Shown here in pieces: positions 50,089-58,151 of a DNA stretch of 64,000 bases; within the stretch, counting starts at the first letter, position 1; every line of letters begins with the position of its first letter. The notes beneath the pieces were generated by a model that was not told where the DNA came from, did not search any database, and saw nothing but the letters and a program-made list of their open reading frames with translations. The position numbers were made by a program, and so were the translations under genes. Origin of the DNA: Pseudomonas yangonensis (GTDB lineage Bacteria; Pseudomonadota; Gammaproteobacteria; Pseudomonadales; Pseudomonadaceae); assembly GCF_009932725.1 (NCBI RefSeq), contig NZ_BLJU01000022.1:124001-188000 (forward strand). Reading direction: 5' to 3'.

Positions 50089-51672
50089 TCAGCCGCCAAG
50101 ACCGAGTAACAGCCCCAATAGCAGCGGCAACACGAGCAGCCCCGATGCTGCCAGACGTACGGGCTGCAGGGGCGCACGCCGTAGCGCCTGGCTGCGCCGC
50201 TGCTGTAAGGGCTGCTGCAGCGCCAGCTGAAACTCCGAAAGCGCCTCGAAACGCGCCTGCGGCTGCGGCGCCAGCGCACGGGCCAATACCCCATCCCAAC
50301 CTTGCGGCACCTGAACAGCGAAGCTGGCCAAGGGCACATAGCAGTGGCCGGGGCCGACATCCTCACGCGCCGCTGCTGGCCATTGCCCGCACATCAGCCA
50401 GTAGACCAGAGCCGCCAGGGCGAACTGATCCGCACGACCGTCCAGCGCACGGCCGCCTCGCAGCTCGGGCGCCAGCGGCACCGCCTGTTCGGGTAGCGGC
50501 TGCCGCGCAACACCCGGAAGAATCGCGGCCGCGCCTGGCAACAGCATCACCTGTCCGTCATCGCCGAGCAGGATCTGCCTGGGGTTGAGCCATAACCCCT
50601 GCATGCCGCGGCGCTGCAGCGAGCGCATGGCGGCGATCAACTGCGTCACGATGCGCAGCAGCGTTTGTGCATCCGGCGAGCCCCGGGCGGCGACCCAATC
50701 GAACAGGTTGCGCATGCCGCGTAGCGGTTTGGCCATAGCCAGGTATGCATGGCTACGTGCCTGGTGCATCGAGAGTACCTGCGGCAAGGCCTGTTGCGGG
50801 CTGCGTCGCAAGGCCCACTCGCGCTGCCAGAACGCCTCGTCGGCGTCCTCGTCGGCGAACCAGAGCACGGCTTCTCGCCCGTCAGCATCGCGGCCGACGA
50901 ACATGCGCCCAGACGGGCCATAGGGGCATTCGCGCAACAACGTCCAGCCATCGACTTGCTGACCGCAGACAATCTGCCTCAGTGCGGGTCTTGCCGGCGC
51001 TGGTAGCAGCACTGGCGGACATTGTCTTTCACCGATGCGTAGCAATACCGCAGCACCTGGAGCCTGCAGCAAGGGTTGCAGCATCGCGTCCAGCGTCATC
51101 TCCGCCGGGGTACGCAGCCGTTGCAGATCGCTGACGTCGAGCAGCGGCTGTGGCGCCAGCAACAGATGCTCATAACGCCTCGGCTGCAGACTGTGCTGAA
51201 TCAGCGCCAGCTCGGCCTGAGTACCGAGGGCCTGGCCCTCGCGTCCGGGCAGTATCTGCAGACCATTCGCCTGCGCACGCGCCAGGCCGACACTGCCGGC
51301 CTGCAGAAACTGCCAATCGTCGCCCTGAACCAGCAGGACACCGGCATGCAGCTCGGCAATACCGCGCCCGCCCTGCTGGCGGCGAAACAGTTGCAGATTC
51401 AGCGCCGCCAACACCTGGCGCGCTGCCTGGGTTTCACTCCAGCCCTGCGGCGTGCAGCGAAAATCGGCGAACAGCGCATCGAGTTGGCGCTCCAGGCTGT
51501 GCACCACGTCGGGGCAGTGGCGCGCCCAAAGGAGCATCACCAGCAATAGCGGCGGGCGCTGCTGGCGCCCTGCCAGCCACATCGCCCGAGCTCGCGCGGC
51601 CTGGTGCGGCAGGTCCAGCCCGGTACCGGATACCAGGGTGATTCCGGGATGTTCCAGCAATTGCAGCGCCAT
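50089..51672 (-). CDS. PP2C-like/kinase-like fusion protein, apparently catalytically degenerate
   Basis: A 527-aa protein ending in a membrane helix (LAASGLLVLPLLLGLLLGLGG). The layout recalls bifunctional phosphatase-kinase proteins: an N-terminal PP2C-like region (about 1-235) and a C-terminal kinase-like region (about 245-495). Key residues are missing: no DGxxGG in the phosphatase part, no VAIK lysine (the place reads AVLWF), the HRDLKPxN loop reads LWLNPRQILL, and DFG reads LPG. What remains is kinase-like spacing (LAPELRGGRALDGRADQFALAALVYWLMCG matches the APE-to-F-helix region). Probably a signalling scaffold or pseudo-enzyme. Confidence 0.7.
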   Translation of the reverse strand: MALQLLEHPGITLVSGTGLDLPHQAARARAMWLAGRQQRPPLLLVMLLWARHCPDVVHSLERQLDALFADFRCTPQGWSETQAARQVLAALNLQLFRRQQGGRGIAELHAGVLLVQGDDWQFLQAGSVGLARAQANGLQILPGREGQALGTQAELALIQHSLQPRRYEHLLLAPQPLLDVSDLQRLRTPAEMTLDAMLQPLLQAPGAAVLLRIGERQCPPVLLPAPARPALRQIVCGQQVDGWTLLRECPYGPSGRMFVGRDADGREAVLWFADEDADEAFWQREWALRRSPQQALPQVLSMHQARSHAYLAMAKPLRGMRNLFDWVAARGSPDAQTLLRIVTQLIAAMRSLQRRGMQGLWLNPRQILLGDDGQVMLLPGAAAILPGVARQPLPEQAVPLAPELRGGRALDGRADQFALAALVYWLMCGQWPAAAREDVGPGHCYVPLASFAVQVPQGWDGVLARALAPQPQARFEALSEFQLALQQPLQQRRSQALRRAPLQPVRLAASGLLVLPLLLGLLLGLGG

Positions 51673-51786
51673 GCTCAGCCCTCCTGCTGCAGCGAAGCTG
51701 CCGGTGGTGTTGCAGCCTTTGTGCCGACTTGTCGCCAGGACCGAGCCCCCTTATGGTGGCCGAATGTTTCCAACGAGCCTGCATGC

Positions 51787-52614
51787 ATGTGGTCCTTCAA
51801 GGCCTGGCGCCGTCGTCGCACCCTCGAACGCAACCCTGTCGACCCTGCCCACTGGGCGGAAGTACGCAGACGCCTGCCGATCCTCGATGGCCTCGACGAA
51901 CGCGAGGAGCAGCAGCTTCGCGAGCGCGCCGTACTGTTCCTGCATGAAAAGCACCTGACGGCCCTGCCCGGCCTGCAGCTCGGCCCGGTCGAGCACCTGC
52001 TGCTGGCCGCCCAGGCCCAGTTGCCACTGCTGCACCTGGGCGATCTGGACTGGTATCAGGGCTTTCACGAGATCGTGCTCTACCCCGATGACTTCCTCAG
52101 CCCGCAACGCCACCGCGATGCCAGCGGCATCGAACATGAATGGGACGACGCGCGCAGCGGCGAAGCCTGGCAGCAGGGTCCGGTGATCCTCGCCTGGCCC
52201 GGTATCGAAGCCAGCGGCGGCTGGGAAGGCTACAACCTGGTAATCCACGAGCTGGCGCACAAGCTGGACATGCTCGAAGGCGGCGCCAACGGCCTGCCGC
52301 CGCTGCACCGCGACATGCGCGTGCAGGACTGGGCCCACGCCATGCAGAGCGCCTATGACGCCCTCAACGCAGAGCTGGATGCCAACCCCGAGGCGGAAAC
52401 CGCCATCGACCCGTACGCGGCCGAAGACCCGGCGGAATTCTTTGCCGTAACCAGCGAATACTTCTTCAGCGCCCCGGATCTGCTCGCCGCGGCCTTCCCC
52501 GAGGTTTACCGGCAACTGGCGCTGTTCTACCGCCAGGACACCCTCGCCAGGCTGCAGCGTCTGCAGGTGGAACACCCCGACTACCGGACGGTCGAAACCG
52601 CGACCAATGGCTGA
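51787..52614 (+). CDS. mtfA: MtfA-like zinc-dependent peptidase (M90)
   Basis: A 275-aa cytosolic protein with the metallopeptidase motif HELAHKLDML near residue 155 (HExxH) and a downstream zinc ligand in AEFFAVTSEYFFSAPD near 219, as in MtfA (YeeI), which binds the repressor Mlc in E. coli. WSFKAWRRRRTLERNPVDPAHW is the typical start. No Mlc partner is visible here, so the physiological role is open. Divergent from the phosphatase/kinase-like gene. Confidence 0.9.
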   Translation: MWSFKAWRRRRTLERNPVDPAHWAEVRRRLPILDGLDEREEQQLRERAVLFLHEKHLTALPGLQLGPVEHLLLAAQAQLPLLHLGDLDWYQGFHEIVLYPDDFLSPQRHRDASGIEHEWDDARSGEAWQQGPVILAWPGIEASGGWEGYNLVIHELAHKLDMLEGGANGLPPLHRDMRVQDWAHAMQSAYDALNAELDANPEAETAIDPYAAEDPAEFFAVTSEYFFSAPDLLAAAFPEVYRQLALFYRQDTLARLQRLQVEHPDYRTVETATNG

Positions 52615-52648
52615 TTCACACGACGTAGTAACGCCATGCGAATCCGCC

Positions 52649-52654
52649 TATAAT
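52649..52654 (+). promoter_or_regulatory. Probable -10 element of ppa
   Basis: TATAAT 38 bases upstream of the ppa ATG, followed by GCGCCCCAC and a T-run. The -35 region is not obvious. Confidence 0.5.
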
Positions 52655-52691
52655 GCGCCCCACTTTTTTGGCCCTCCCTGGGAGTTCACCC

Positions 52692-53219
52692 ATGAGCTAC
52701 AGCAAGATCCCGGCTGGCAAAGACCTGCCGAACGACATCTACGTCGCCATCGAAATCCCGGCCAACCATGCGCCGATCAAATACGAGATCGACCACGACA
52801 CCGACTGCCTGATGGTCGACCGCTTCATGGCCACCCCGATGTTCTACCCGGCCAACTACGGTTTCATCCCGCACACCCTGGCCGACGACGGCGACCCTCT
52901 CGACGTGCTGGTCGTGACCCCTTATCCGGTCGCGCCGGGTTCGGTGATCCGCGCCCGTCCGGTCGGCGTACTGCACATGAGCGACGAAGCTGGCGGCGAC
53001 GCCAAGCTGGTTGCGGTTCCGCACGACAAGCTGACCGTTCTGTACAAGGACGTTCAGGAATACACCGACCTGCCCGCGCTGCTGATCGAGCAGATCAAGC
53101 ATTTCTTCGAGAACTACAAGGATCTCGAGAAGGGCAAGTGGGTCAAGGTAGAAGGCTGGGGCGGCGCTGAAGAAGCCCGCGGCCTGATCAACAAGGCAGT
53201 CGCGGCATACCAGAAGTAA
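52692..53219 (+). CDS. ppa: Inorganic pyrophosphatase
   Basis: Hydrolyses pyrophosphate to drive biosynthetic reactions. The 175-aa family I enzyme contains PANHAPIKYEIDHDTDCLMVDRF near residue 22 and the signature DDGDPLDVLVVTPYP near 66, whose three Asp bind the metals. The ATG at 52692 follows GGGAG. It marks the end of the conserved core region before the integrase. Confidence 0.98.
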   Translation: MSYSKIPAGKDLPNDIYVAIEIPANHAPIKYEIDHDTDCLMVDRFMATPMFYPANYGFIPHTLADDGDPLDVLVVTPYPVAPGSVIRARPVGVLHMSDEAGGDAKLVAVPHDKLTVLYKDVQEYTDLPALLIEQIKHFFENYKDLEKGKWVKVEGWGGAEEARGLINKAVAAYQK

Positions 53220-53235
53220 GCCCTGACCACCTCCG

Positions 53236-53262
53236 AAAAGCCGGCCACAAGCCGGCTTTTTT
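53236..53262 (+). terminator. Intrinsic terminator of ppa
   Basis: AAAAGCCGGC, a CACAA loop, GCCGGCTTTTTTA. Perfect stem and T-run 17 bp after the stop. Confidence 0.9.
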
Positions 53263-53371
53263 ATTGCCCGAAGAAATCCAGCAAGATCCTACAGCCCTAG
53301 CAAATACGCGCCTTACAGCTTAGCATCCGTCCCAAGACATCCCGTAGCCATCCATAAAATCCGCAACCAAG

Positions 53372-53405
53372 GTGTGGGTCAGAGTGTGGGTTGAGGGGTG
53401 TGGGT
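53372..53405 (+). repeat. Three direct GTGTGGGT repeats before the integrase gene
   Basis: GTGTGGGT occurs at 53372-53379, 53384-53391 and 53398-53405, 12 and 14 bp apart, ending 17 bp before the integrase ATG. Spacing of about one helical turn suits cooperative binding, for example of the integrase (arm-type sites) or of a repressor. Confidence 0.6.
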
Positions 53406-53422
53406 TGGAGTAGGAGCGAGTA

Positions 53423-54628
53423 ATGGGCAAGCTGACCAGCAAGACCGTAGAGTCGATAGCCAAGGCTGCAACGCCAGGAAAAACCAATGATGGCGATGGC
53501 CTGTACTTCCAGGTATCCAAGAGCGGCGGCACCAGCTGGATCTTCCGCTACAAGCTGGATGGCCGCAGCCGCGAAATGGGGCTAGGCCCCTTCCCCGCCA
53601 TCACACTCAGCCAAGCCCGGCAGTTGGCCGCCGACCAACGCAAGCTCCTCGCCTCCGGAAGCGACCCACTGGCAACCCGCGATGCGGCAAAGGAAGCCAA
53701 GCGCGAGGCCGAACGCCAGGCTGCAGCGCGTCGCACGACGTTCGAGGATCTCGCTCGCGAATACCAACAGGCACATGGCGGCAGTTGGTCTGAGAAGTGG
53801 CGAAAAGGCTGGCTGCGCAAACTGGAGCTCTACGCTTTCCCGACCATGGGCAAGTTGTCGGCTGACATCATCAGCACCGAGCATGTGCTTGCTGCATTGC
53901 AACCCATCTGGGTAACCAAGACCCGGACTGCTGATGAAATCAGAGGCCAGATCGAGCAAATACTGGATGCAGCCAAGGCCAGGCGCTTACGCGAAGGGGA
54001 CAATCCTGCCCGCTGGCGCGGACACCTGGACAACTTGCTGAGCAAGGCAGAGAAAAAGAAGGCCAGGCAGCGCCAGCACTTTCCAGCACTGCAATGGAAA
54101 GACACCCCGAAGCTGATAGCCGCTCTAGCAAAAATCGATACACGTGACGCCATCGCAGCCAGGCTGCTGATTCTGACCGGCGCTCGTTACCACATGATCC
54201 AACATGCTCAATGGCCCGAGTTTGACCTCGAAGCTGGCACTTGGGCACTGCCGGCTGAGCGCATGAAGATGCGAAAACCTTTCGTCATTCCTCTATCGCC
54301 CCCGGTGGTCGAGATGCTGAAAAGCATGAATAAGACTCATTCAATATATCTTTTCCCTGGGCAAGGGAAGACTGGTGTCATGCATGGCAACGCCGTACGC
54401 AACCTGCTGCACAAGCTGGGGTATGCAGACATCACGAGACATGGCTTTCGATCCACCTTCCGGGACTGGGCAAACGAATGCACCAACTACCCGCGAGAGG
54501 TGTGCGAGCTTGCGCTTGCCCATGACGAACGCGACCAGACCGAGGCGGCCTATTCACGCTCGGACCTCTTGGAAAAACGCAGGGCACTAATGACTGACTG
54601 GGCCGAATTCTGCACGAGCCAACAGTGA
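53423..54628 (+). CDS. int: Tyrosine recombinase, P4-type integrase
   Basis: Catalyses integration and excision of the element. The 401-aa protein has an N-terminal DUF4102 arm-binding domain (GKLTSKTVESIAKAATPGK; GLYFQVSKSGGTSWIFRYK), a SAM-like core-binding region (residues about 105-190) and a catalytic domain with the Arg in ILTGARYHMIQHAQW near residue 251, the HxxR in RHGFRSTFRDW near 346, the second His in LALAHDERD near 370 and the nucleophile Tyr in TEAAYSRSD near 380. AGGAG precedes the ATG. No tRNA gene lies next to it, unlike many P4-type sites. Confidence 0.95.
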   Translation: MGKLTSKTVESIAKAATPGKTNDGDGLYFQVSKSGGTSWIFRYKLDGRSREMGLGPFPAITLSQARQLAADQRKLLASGSDPLATRDAAKEAKREAERQAAARRTTFEDLAREYQQAHGGSWSEKWRKGWLRKLELYAFPTMGKLSADIISTEHVLAALQPIWVTKTRTADEIRGQIEQILDAAKARRLREGDNPARWRGHLDNLLSKAEKKKARQRQHFPALQWKDTPKLIAALAKIDTRDAIAARLLILTGARYHMIQHAQWPEFDLEAGTWALPAERMKMRKPFVIPLSPPVVEMLKSMNKTHSIYLFPGQGKTGVMHGNAVRNLLHKLGYADITRHGFRSTFRDWANECTNYPREVCELALAHDERDQTEAAYSRSDLLEKRRALMTDWAEFCTSQQ

Positions 54629-54929
54629 CCGTTTTCAATCACCCCTAAAGCAACACCCCTGAAACGACCTACTCTGTTAAGTGAGAGCCGATTCAGGGGT
54701 GGGCTTTCGCCCCCCATAGCGCAACGAAGTCCCATGGCTCATGACTCAAGGCCAGGTTAATCGTCAGCATGCGTAGCTTCTCAGCTACACATACTTTCAG
54801 CGTGACTTTTTCTTTGGCAGCACCAGCAATGAGTACAGCGTAAAGCTAATAAATCATGAGCACGCCAAGCATGACGCCTAACCGATATCCATGAAGCAAT
54901 AGAACAAAAAACCAGCAAGGAGACCAATA
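54629..54929. other. Intergenic, AT-richer, with a 10-bp inverted repeat
   Basis: No gene seen. CACCCCTGAA (54654-54663) and TTCAGGGGTG (54692-54701) form a perfect dyad around 28 bases just after the integrase stop. The region is visibly lower in GC than the core, and ends with AAGGAGACC, the ribosome site of the next gene. Confidence 0.6.
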
Positions 54930-55397
54930 ATGAGAGCAGCCATATTAGTCTTGGCGACCCTGTATTCGACATCATCAATTGCAAATGGCTATTGTGAAAG
55001 CCGGGACACTCCCCGTGCAGTAATGCAGTGCTACGACGCTATAGCCCTTCCAGAAGTACAAAAGATGAAAGGCCTCTATGAAAAAATACGAAACCACCCA
55101 GCCACAACCCAAGAGGCACTACAGCAACTTGAATTCGACCATCAAAACTGGGCGGGGCTCATGGATGCGAGCTGCCGTGACTCACGCTGCGGCTATATAG
55201 CCCTGGTCAATCGTAACAATGCTCTGGCCACTCGCCTCGAAGCTCTAGGTCCTGTACAGGCAGGAAATCCAGCACCCGAAAGTTGCGTGGACGCCTGGAT
55301 TGCTGCCTTTAGGAAAGAGGCGGGTGAAGAAGCACTAATCGTGAACGAACAACTCAATGAATGGAATGACTGGTGTGCAAGCGGGAAACACCCATAA
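54930..55397 (+). CDS. Secreted protein resembling LprI-type (DUF1311) lysozyme-inhibitor family
   Basis: A 155-aa protein with a signal peptide (MRAAILVLATLYSTSSIANG) and six cysteines after it. ESRDTPRAVMQCYDAIALPEV, LQQLEFDHQNWAGLMDASCRD and CGYIALVNRNNALATRLEAL follow the helical Cys pattern of LprI-like periplasmic proteins, and CVDAWIAAFRKEAGEEALIVNEQLNEWNDWC is a second module. The assignment rests on pattern only. Strong AAGGAG before the ATG. Codon use and GC are lower than in the core, as expected for acquired DNA. Confidence 0.6.
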   Translation: MRAAILVLATLYSTSSIANGYCESRDTPRAVMQCYDAIALPEVQKMKGLYEKIRNHPATTQEALQQLEFDHQNWAGLMDASCRDSRCGYIALVNRNNALATRLEALGPVQAGNPAPESCVDAWIAAFRKEAGEEALIVNEQLNEWNDWCASGKHP

Positions 55398-55591
55398 TCT
55401 GAGGGCGACGCCGGATCTGCACACCCATGGCCGGCTACAGCCTGAAGCAGCCAACCAAAACTAAGTGCTGACTGGCTGACCGATAAAAGCTAGTGGCACC
55501 CTTGGTTTCGCAGCTGCAAAACAGCCATTCGATTCAAAAAAATCTCAGCCACACATTACTGCAATGACATCACACCAATGAGGTTCGCCCC

Positions 55592-55921
55592 ATGTCATTG
55601 CAGTGCCCTCGCTGTCACTCCCCCAAAGTTGCTTCCTTTCATCACGCCATGAAAACTGGTGCCACCATCGGCACGGTAGGCGGTGTTGCGCGTGGCGTCA
55701 GCGCTGCCCTGGCTGGCGGCCAGGCTGGCGCAGTTATCGGCGCATTCGCCGGCCCGGTCGGCATTACCCTCGGTTCCGTATCAGGCGCCATCCTCGCCGG
55801 CCTGGCGGGAGGTGTCGCGGGCTGCGCTCTCGGTGCTCAGCTCGGTGAGTCACTCGACCGCCACGTTCTGGCCCACAACCTCTGCCTGCTCTGCGGTCAT
55901 CGCTTCAACCTCCCGACCTGA
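55592..55921 (+). CDS. Zinc-ribbon protein with an internal glycine-zipper membrane segment
   Basis: A 109-aa protein. CPRCHSPKVAS at the N-terminus and CLLCGHRFN at the C-terminus each give a CxxC; together they can bind one zinc. Between them (residues about 22-85) is a Gly/Ala-rich hydrophobic stretch with glycine-zipper spacing (GGQAGAVIGAFAGPVG; GLAGGVAGCALGAQLG), able to insert into or oligomerise on membranes. I know no function. Typical of small genes carried on integrative elements. Confidence 0.75.
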   Translation: MSLQCPRCHSPKVASFHHAMKTGATIGTVGGVARGVSAALAGGQAGAVIGAFAGPVGITLGSVSGAILAGLAGGVAGCALGAQLGESLDRHVLAHNLCLLCGHRFNLPT

Positions 55922-56011
55922 TCGCCCCCTCTTCTCTCATCTCAGTCGTCCGGACGGTGCTGCGCCTCGCGCGGCGCTTTATGCCGGCTTGCATCCAAAG
56001 GAATCCCTCAC

Positions 56012-56980
56012 ATGGCACATCTCGTCGAAACCATGGCCTACGCTGGCGCCACCCCGTGGCACGGCCTGGGCAATCAGCTCACTCAGAAACAACCCATCGA
56101 AGTCTGGCAGCGCGAAGCCGGTATGGACTGGCAGATCCTGGAAAGCCCCGTGCACTTCAAGTCGGACGCCATCGGCCACCTGGGCGCGATCCATTCTTTC
56201 CCCGAACAGAAGGTGCTCTATCGTTCGGACACCAAGGCACCGCTGTCGGTGGTCTCGCACCGCTACCACACCGTGCAGCCCAAGGATGTGCTGGAGTTCT
56301 ACCGGGACCTGACCGAGGTCTCCGGCTACGAGCTGGAAACCGCTGGAGTGCTCAAGGGCGGTCGCAAGTTCTGGGCGCTGGCGCGAACCGGCCAAGGCGC
56401 TGCAATCAAGGGCAACGACCAAGTGAACGGCTATTTGCTGCTGGCCACTTCCTGTGACGGCACTCTGGCCACCACAGCAACGCCCACCACCATCCGCGTA
56501 GTTTGCAACAACACCCTGACCATCGCCCTGGACGGCACCAGCCGTGCGATCAAGGTGCCGCACAGCACACGCTTCGATGGCGATCTGGTGAAGAAGCAGC
56601 TCGGTATCGCCGTCTCGCAATGGGATGACTTCATGTACCGCATGCGCCACCTGGCTGAACGCAAGGTGCAGTGGCATGAGGCACTGGGCTTCTTTATGAA
56701 CGTGATGTGCGACACAAGCCCGACTGGCGCACTGCCGGAGCAACTGCCCAACGAACGCGCTCTGCGCAAAGTGCAGGAGCTGTACGAAGGTCGTGGTCGC
56801 GGCAGCCAGCTGGACTCGGCACGCGGCACCGCCTGGGGCTTGCTCAATGCCGTGACCGAGTACGTCGATCACGAACGCCGGGCACGCAGCACGGAATACC
56901 GCCTCGACTCTGCCTGGTTCGGCCAAGGTGCCCAGATCAAGCAACGCGCTCTGGATACTGCCCTGCAACTGGTCGCCTGA
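56012..56980 (+). CDS. DUF932 phage/plasmid-like protein
   Basis: A 322-aa protein of the DUF932 group common on plasmids, ICEs and phages: MAYAGATPWHGLGNQL near residue 7, VVSHRYHTVQPKDVLEFYRDLTE near 83, VNGYLLLATSCDGTLATTATPT near 142 and VCNNTL near 171. Role not established; it is often near recombination genes, as here. AGGAA before the ATG. Ends 80 bp before yqaJ, with a hairpin terminator between. Confidence 0.88.
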   Translation: MAHLVETMAYAGATPWHGLGNQLTQKQPIEVWQREAGMDWQILESPVHFKSDAIGHLGAIHSFPEQKVLYRSDTKAPLSVVSHRYHTVQPKDVLEFYRDLTEVSGYELETAGVLKGGRKFWALARTGQGAAIKGNDQVNGYLLLATSCDGTLATTATPTTIRVVCNNTLTIALDGTSRAIKVPHSTRFDGDLVKKQLGIAVSQWDDFMYRMRHLAERKVQWHEALGFFMNVMCDTSPTGALPEQLPNERALRKVQELYEGRGRGSQLDSARGTAWGLLNAVTEYVDHERRARSTEYRLDSAWFGQGAQIKQRALDTALQLVA

Positions 56981-57003
56981 CCTTTTTACCTACTCCACCC
57001 CAT

Positions 57004-57038
57004 AACGCCCGACCCGCTTCGTTGCAGGTCGGGCGTTT
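57004..57038 (+). terminator. Intrinsic terminator between the DUF932 and YqaJ genes
   Basis: AACGCCCGACC pairs perfectly with GGTCGGGCGTT over 11 bp, loop of 12, followed by TTCTATTT. Preceded by CTACTCCACCCC, a string nearly repeated at 58073. Confidence 0.8.
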
Positions 57039-57060
57039 CTATTTCTGCAAGGTGAACGCT

Positions 57061-58065
57061 ATGAAAGCCACTTCATTGAATCGCAGCACCAGCAAATCTC
57101 GTCCAGCTCTGCGCCTGGTCAGCACTAAGGAGCTGCCGCGCGAGGACTGGCTGCAGATCCGCAAGCAAGGTATCGGCAGTTCGGACGCAGCTGCGGCAGT
57201 AGGGCTGAACCCCTATAAGTCGCAGCTGGAACTCTGGATGGAGAAGACCGGTCGCGATGCCAGCATGCCCAAGGCTGATCCTCAGGATGAGGAAAGCCCG
57301 ATGTACTGGGGCAACGTGCTGGAGCCCATCGTAGCCTGGCACTACAGCAAGCGTACAAAGAACAAGGTACGTCGCATCAACGCCGTGCTGCAGCATCCCA
57401 ATCCCGAGCTGTCCTGGATGCTGGCCAACATCGACCGCGAGGTGATCGGGGCCGACGATGTGCAGATTCTCGAGTGCAAGACAGCCGGCATAAACGGGGC
57501 ACGCCTCTGGAAAGAGGGCGTGCCGGAGTATGTGCAGCTGCAGGTGATGCACCAGCTCGCCGTCACCGGCAAGCAGGCGGCGGATGTGGCGGTACTGCTG
57601 GGTGGTCAGACGCTGGAGATCCACCGTATCGAGCGGGATGAGCAGATGATCGCTAGCCTGATCGAGCTGGAGCGCCAGTTCTGGCACTACGTGGAGACTG
57701 ATACGCCACCCCCTGCCGATGGCTCGGCTTCGGCGGAAATGGCGCTACGCAGCCTGTACCCGGAGGACAACGGCCAAGTCGTCGACTTCAGCCAGCATGC
57801 CGGGCTCAGCGCGGCTTACGTCGAGCTGAAAGCCGTACGTCAGTCGATTGCCGACAAGGAAAAACGCGAGGCTGAGCTAAAGCAGATGCTGCAGCAGGCC
57901 ATGGGCGATGCCAGCCGGGCGGAGTTCTCCAGCGGCTACATCAGCTGGCGCAAGGCCAAGGACAGCATCGGCTTCGATGTCGCTCAACTGCTCAAGGACA
58001 AGCCCTACCTGCAAGCCAAGTACCCACTGCTGAAACCAGGTGCACGACGCTTCCTGGTGGGCTGA
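57061..58065 (+). CDS. YqaJ-family (lambda-exonuclease-like) recombination nuclease
   Basis: A 334-aa PD-(D/E)XK nuclease. QGIGSSDAAAAVGLNPYKSQLELW near residue 37, MYWGNVLEPIVAWHY near 81, LSWMLANIDREV near 117 and the catalytic ILECKTAG (ExK) near 138, then GVPEYVQLQVMHQLAVTG near 153: the complete YqaJ order. These enzymes resect DNA ends 5'-3' for single-strand annealing in phages and ICEs. I see no RecT/Bet annealing protein beside it. A coiled-coil-like stretch (SIADKEKREAELKQML) lies near residue 262. ATG at 57061 after AAGGTGA. Confidence 0.9.
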   Translation: MKATSLNRSTSKSRPALRLVSTKELPREDWLQIRKQGIGSSDAAAAVGLNPYKSQLELWMEKTGRDASMPKADPQDEESPMYWGNVLEPIVAWHYSKRTKNKVRRINAVLQHPNPELSWMLANIDREVIGADDVQILECKTAGINGARLWKEGVPEYVQLQVMHQLAVTGKQAADVAVLLGGQTLEIHRIERDEQMIASLIELERQFWHYVETDTPPPADGSASAEMALRSLYPEDNGQVVDFSQHAGLSAAYVELKAVRQSIADKEKREAELKQMLQQAMGDASRAEFSSGYISWRKAKDSIGFDVAQLLKDKPYLQAKYPLLKPGARRFLVG

Positions 58066-58091
58066 AACCCAACTACTCCATCCCTCCCCTT

Positions 58092-58132
58092 GGCCAGTCC
58101 ATGCAGTTAGCGCTGCGTGGCTGGCCTTTTTT
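58092..58132 (+). terminator. Intrinsic terminator between the YqaJ gene and the gp3-like gene
   Basis: GGCCAGTCCATGCAG pairs with CTGCGTGGCTGGCC with small bulges, followed by TTTTTT. It starts 27 bp after the YqaJ stop and ends shortly before the next ribosome site (AGGAGA). Confidence 0.82.
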
Positions 58133-58151
58133 CATTTCCAGGAGACACACC

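Noticed and set aside
53372..53405. CRISPR array
   Set aside because: Three 8-bp repeats with 4-6 bp between them have no spacers of the required size.
53263..53422. tRNA gene at the integration site
   Set aside because: No cloverleaf, T-loop (GGTTCGAATCC-like) or CCA end can be found in this stretch.
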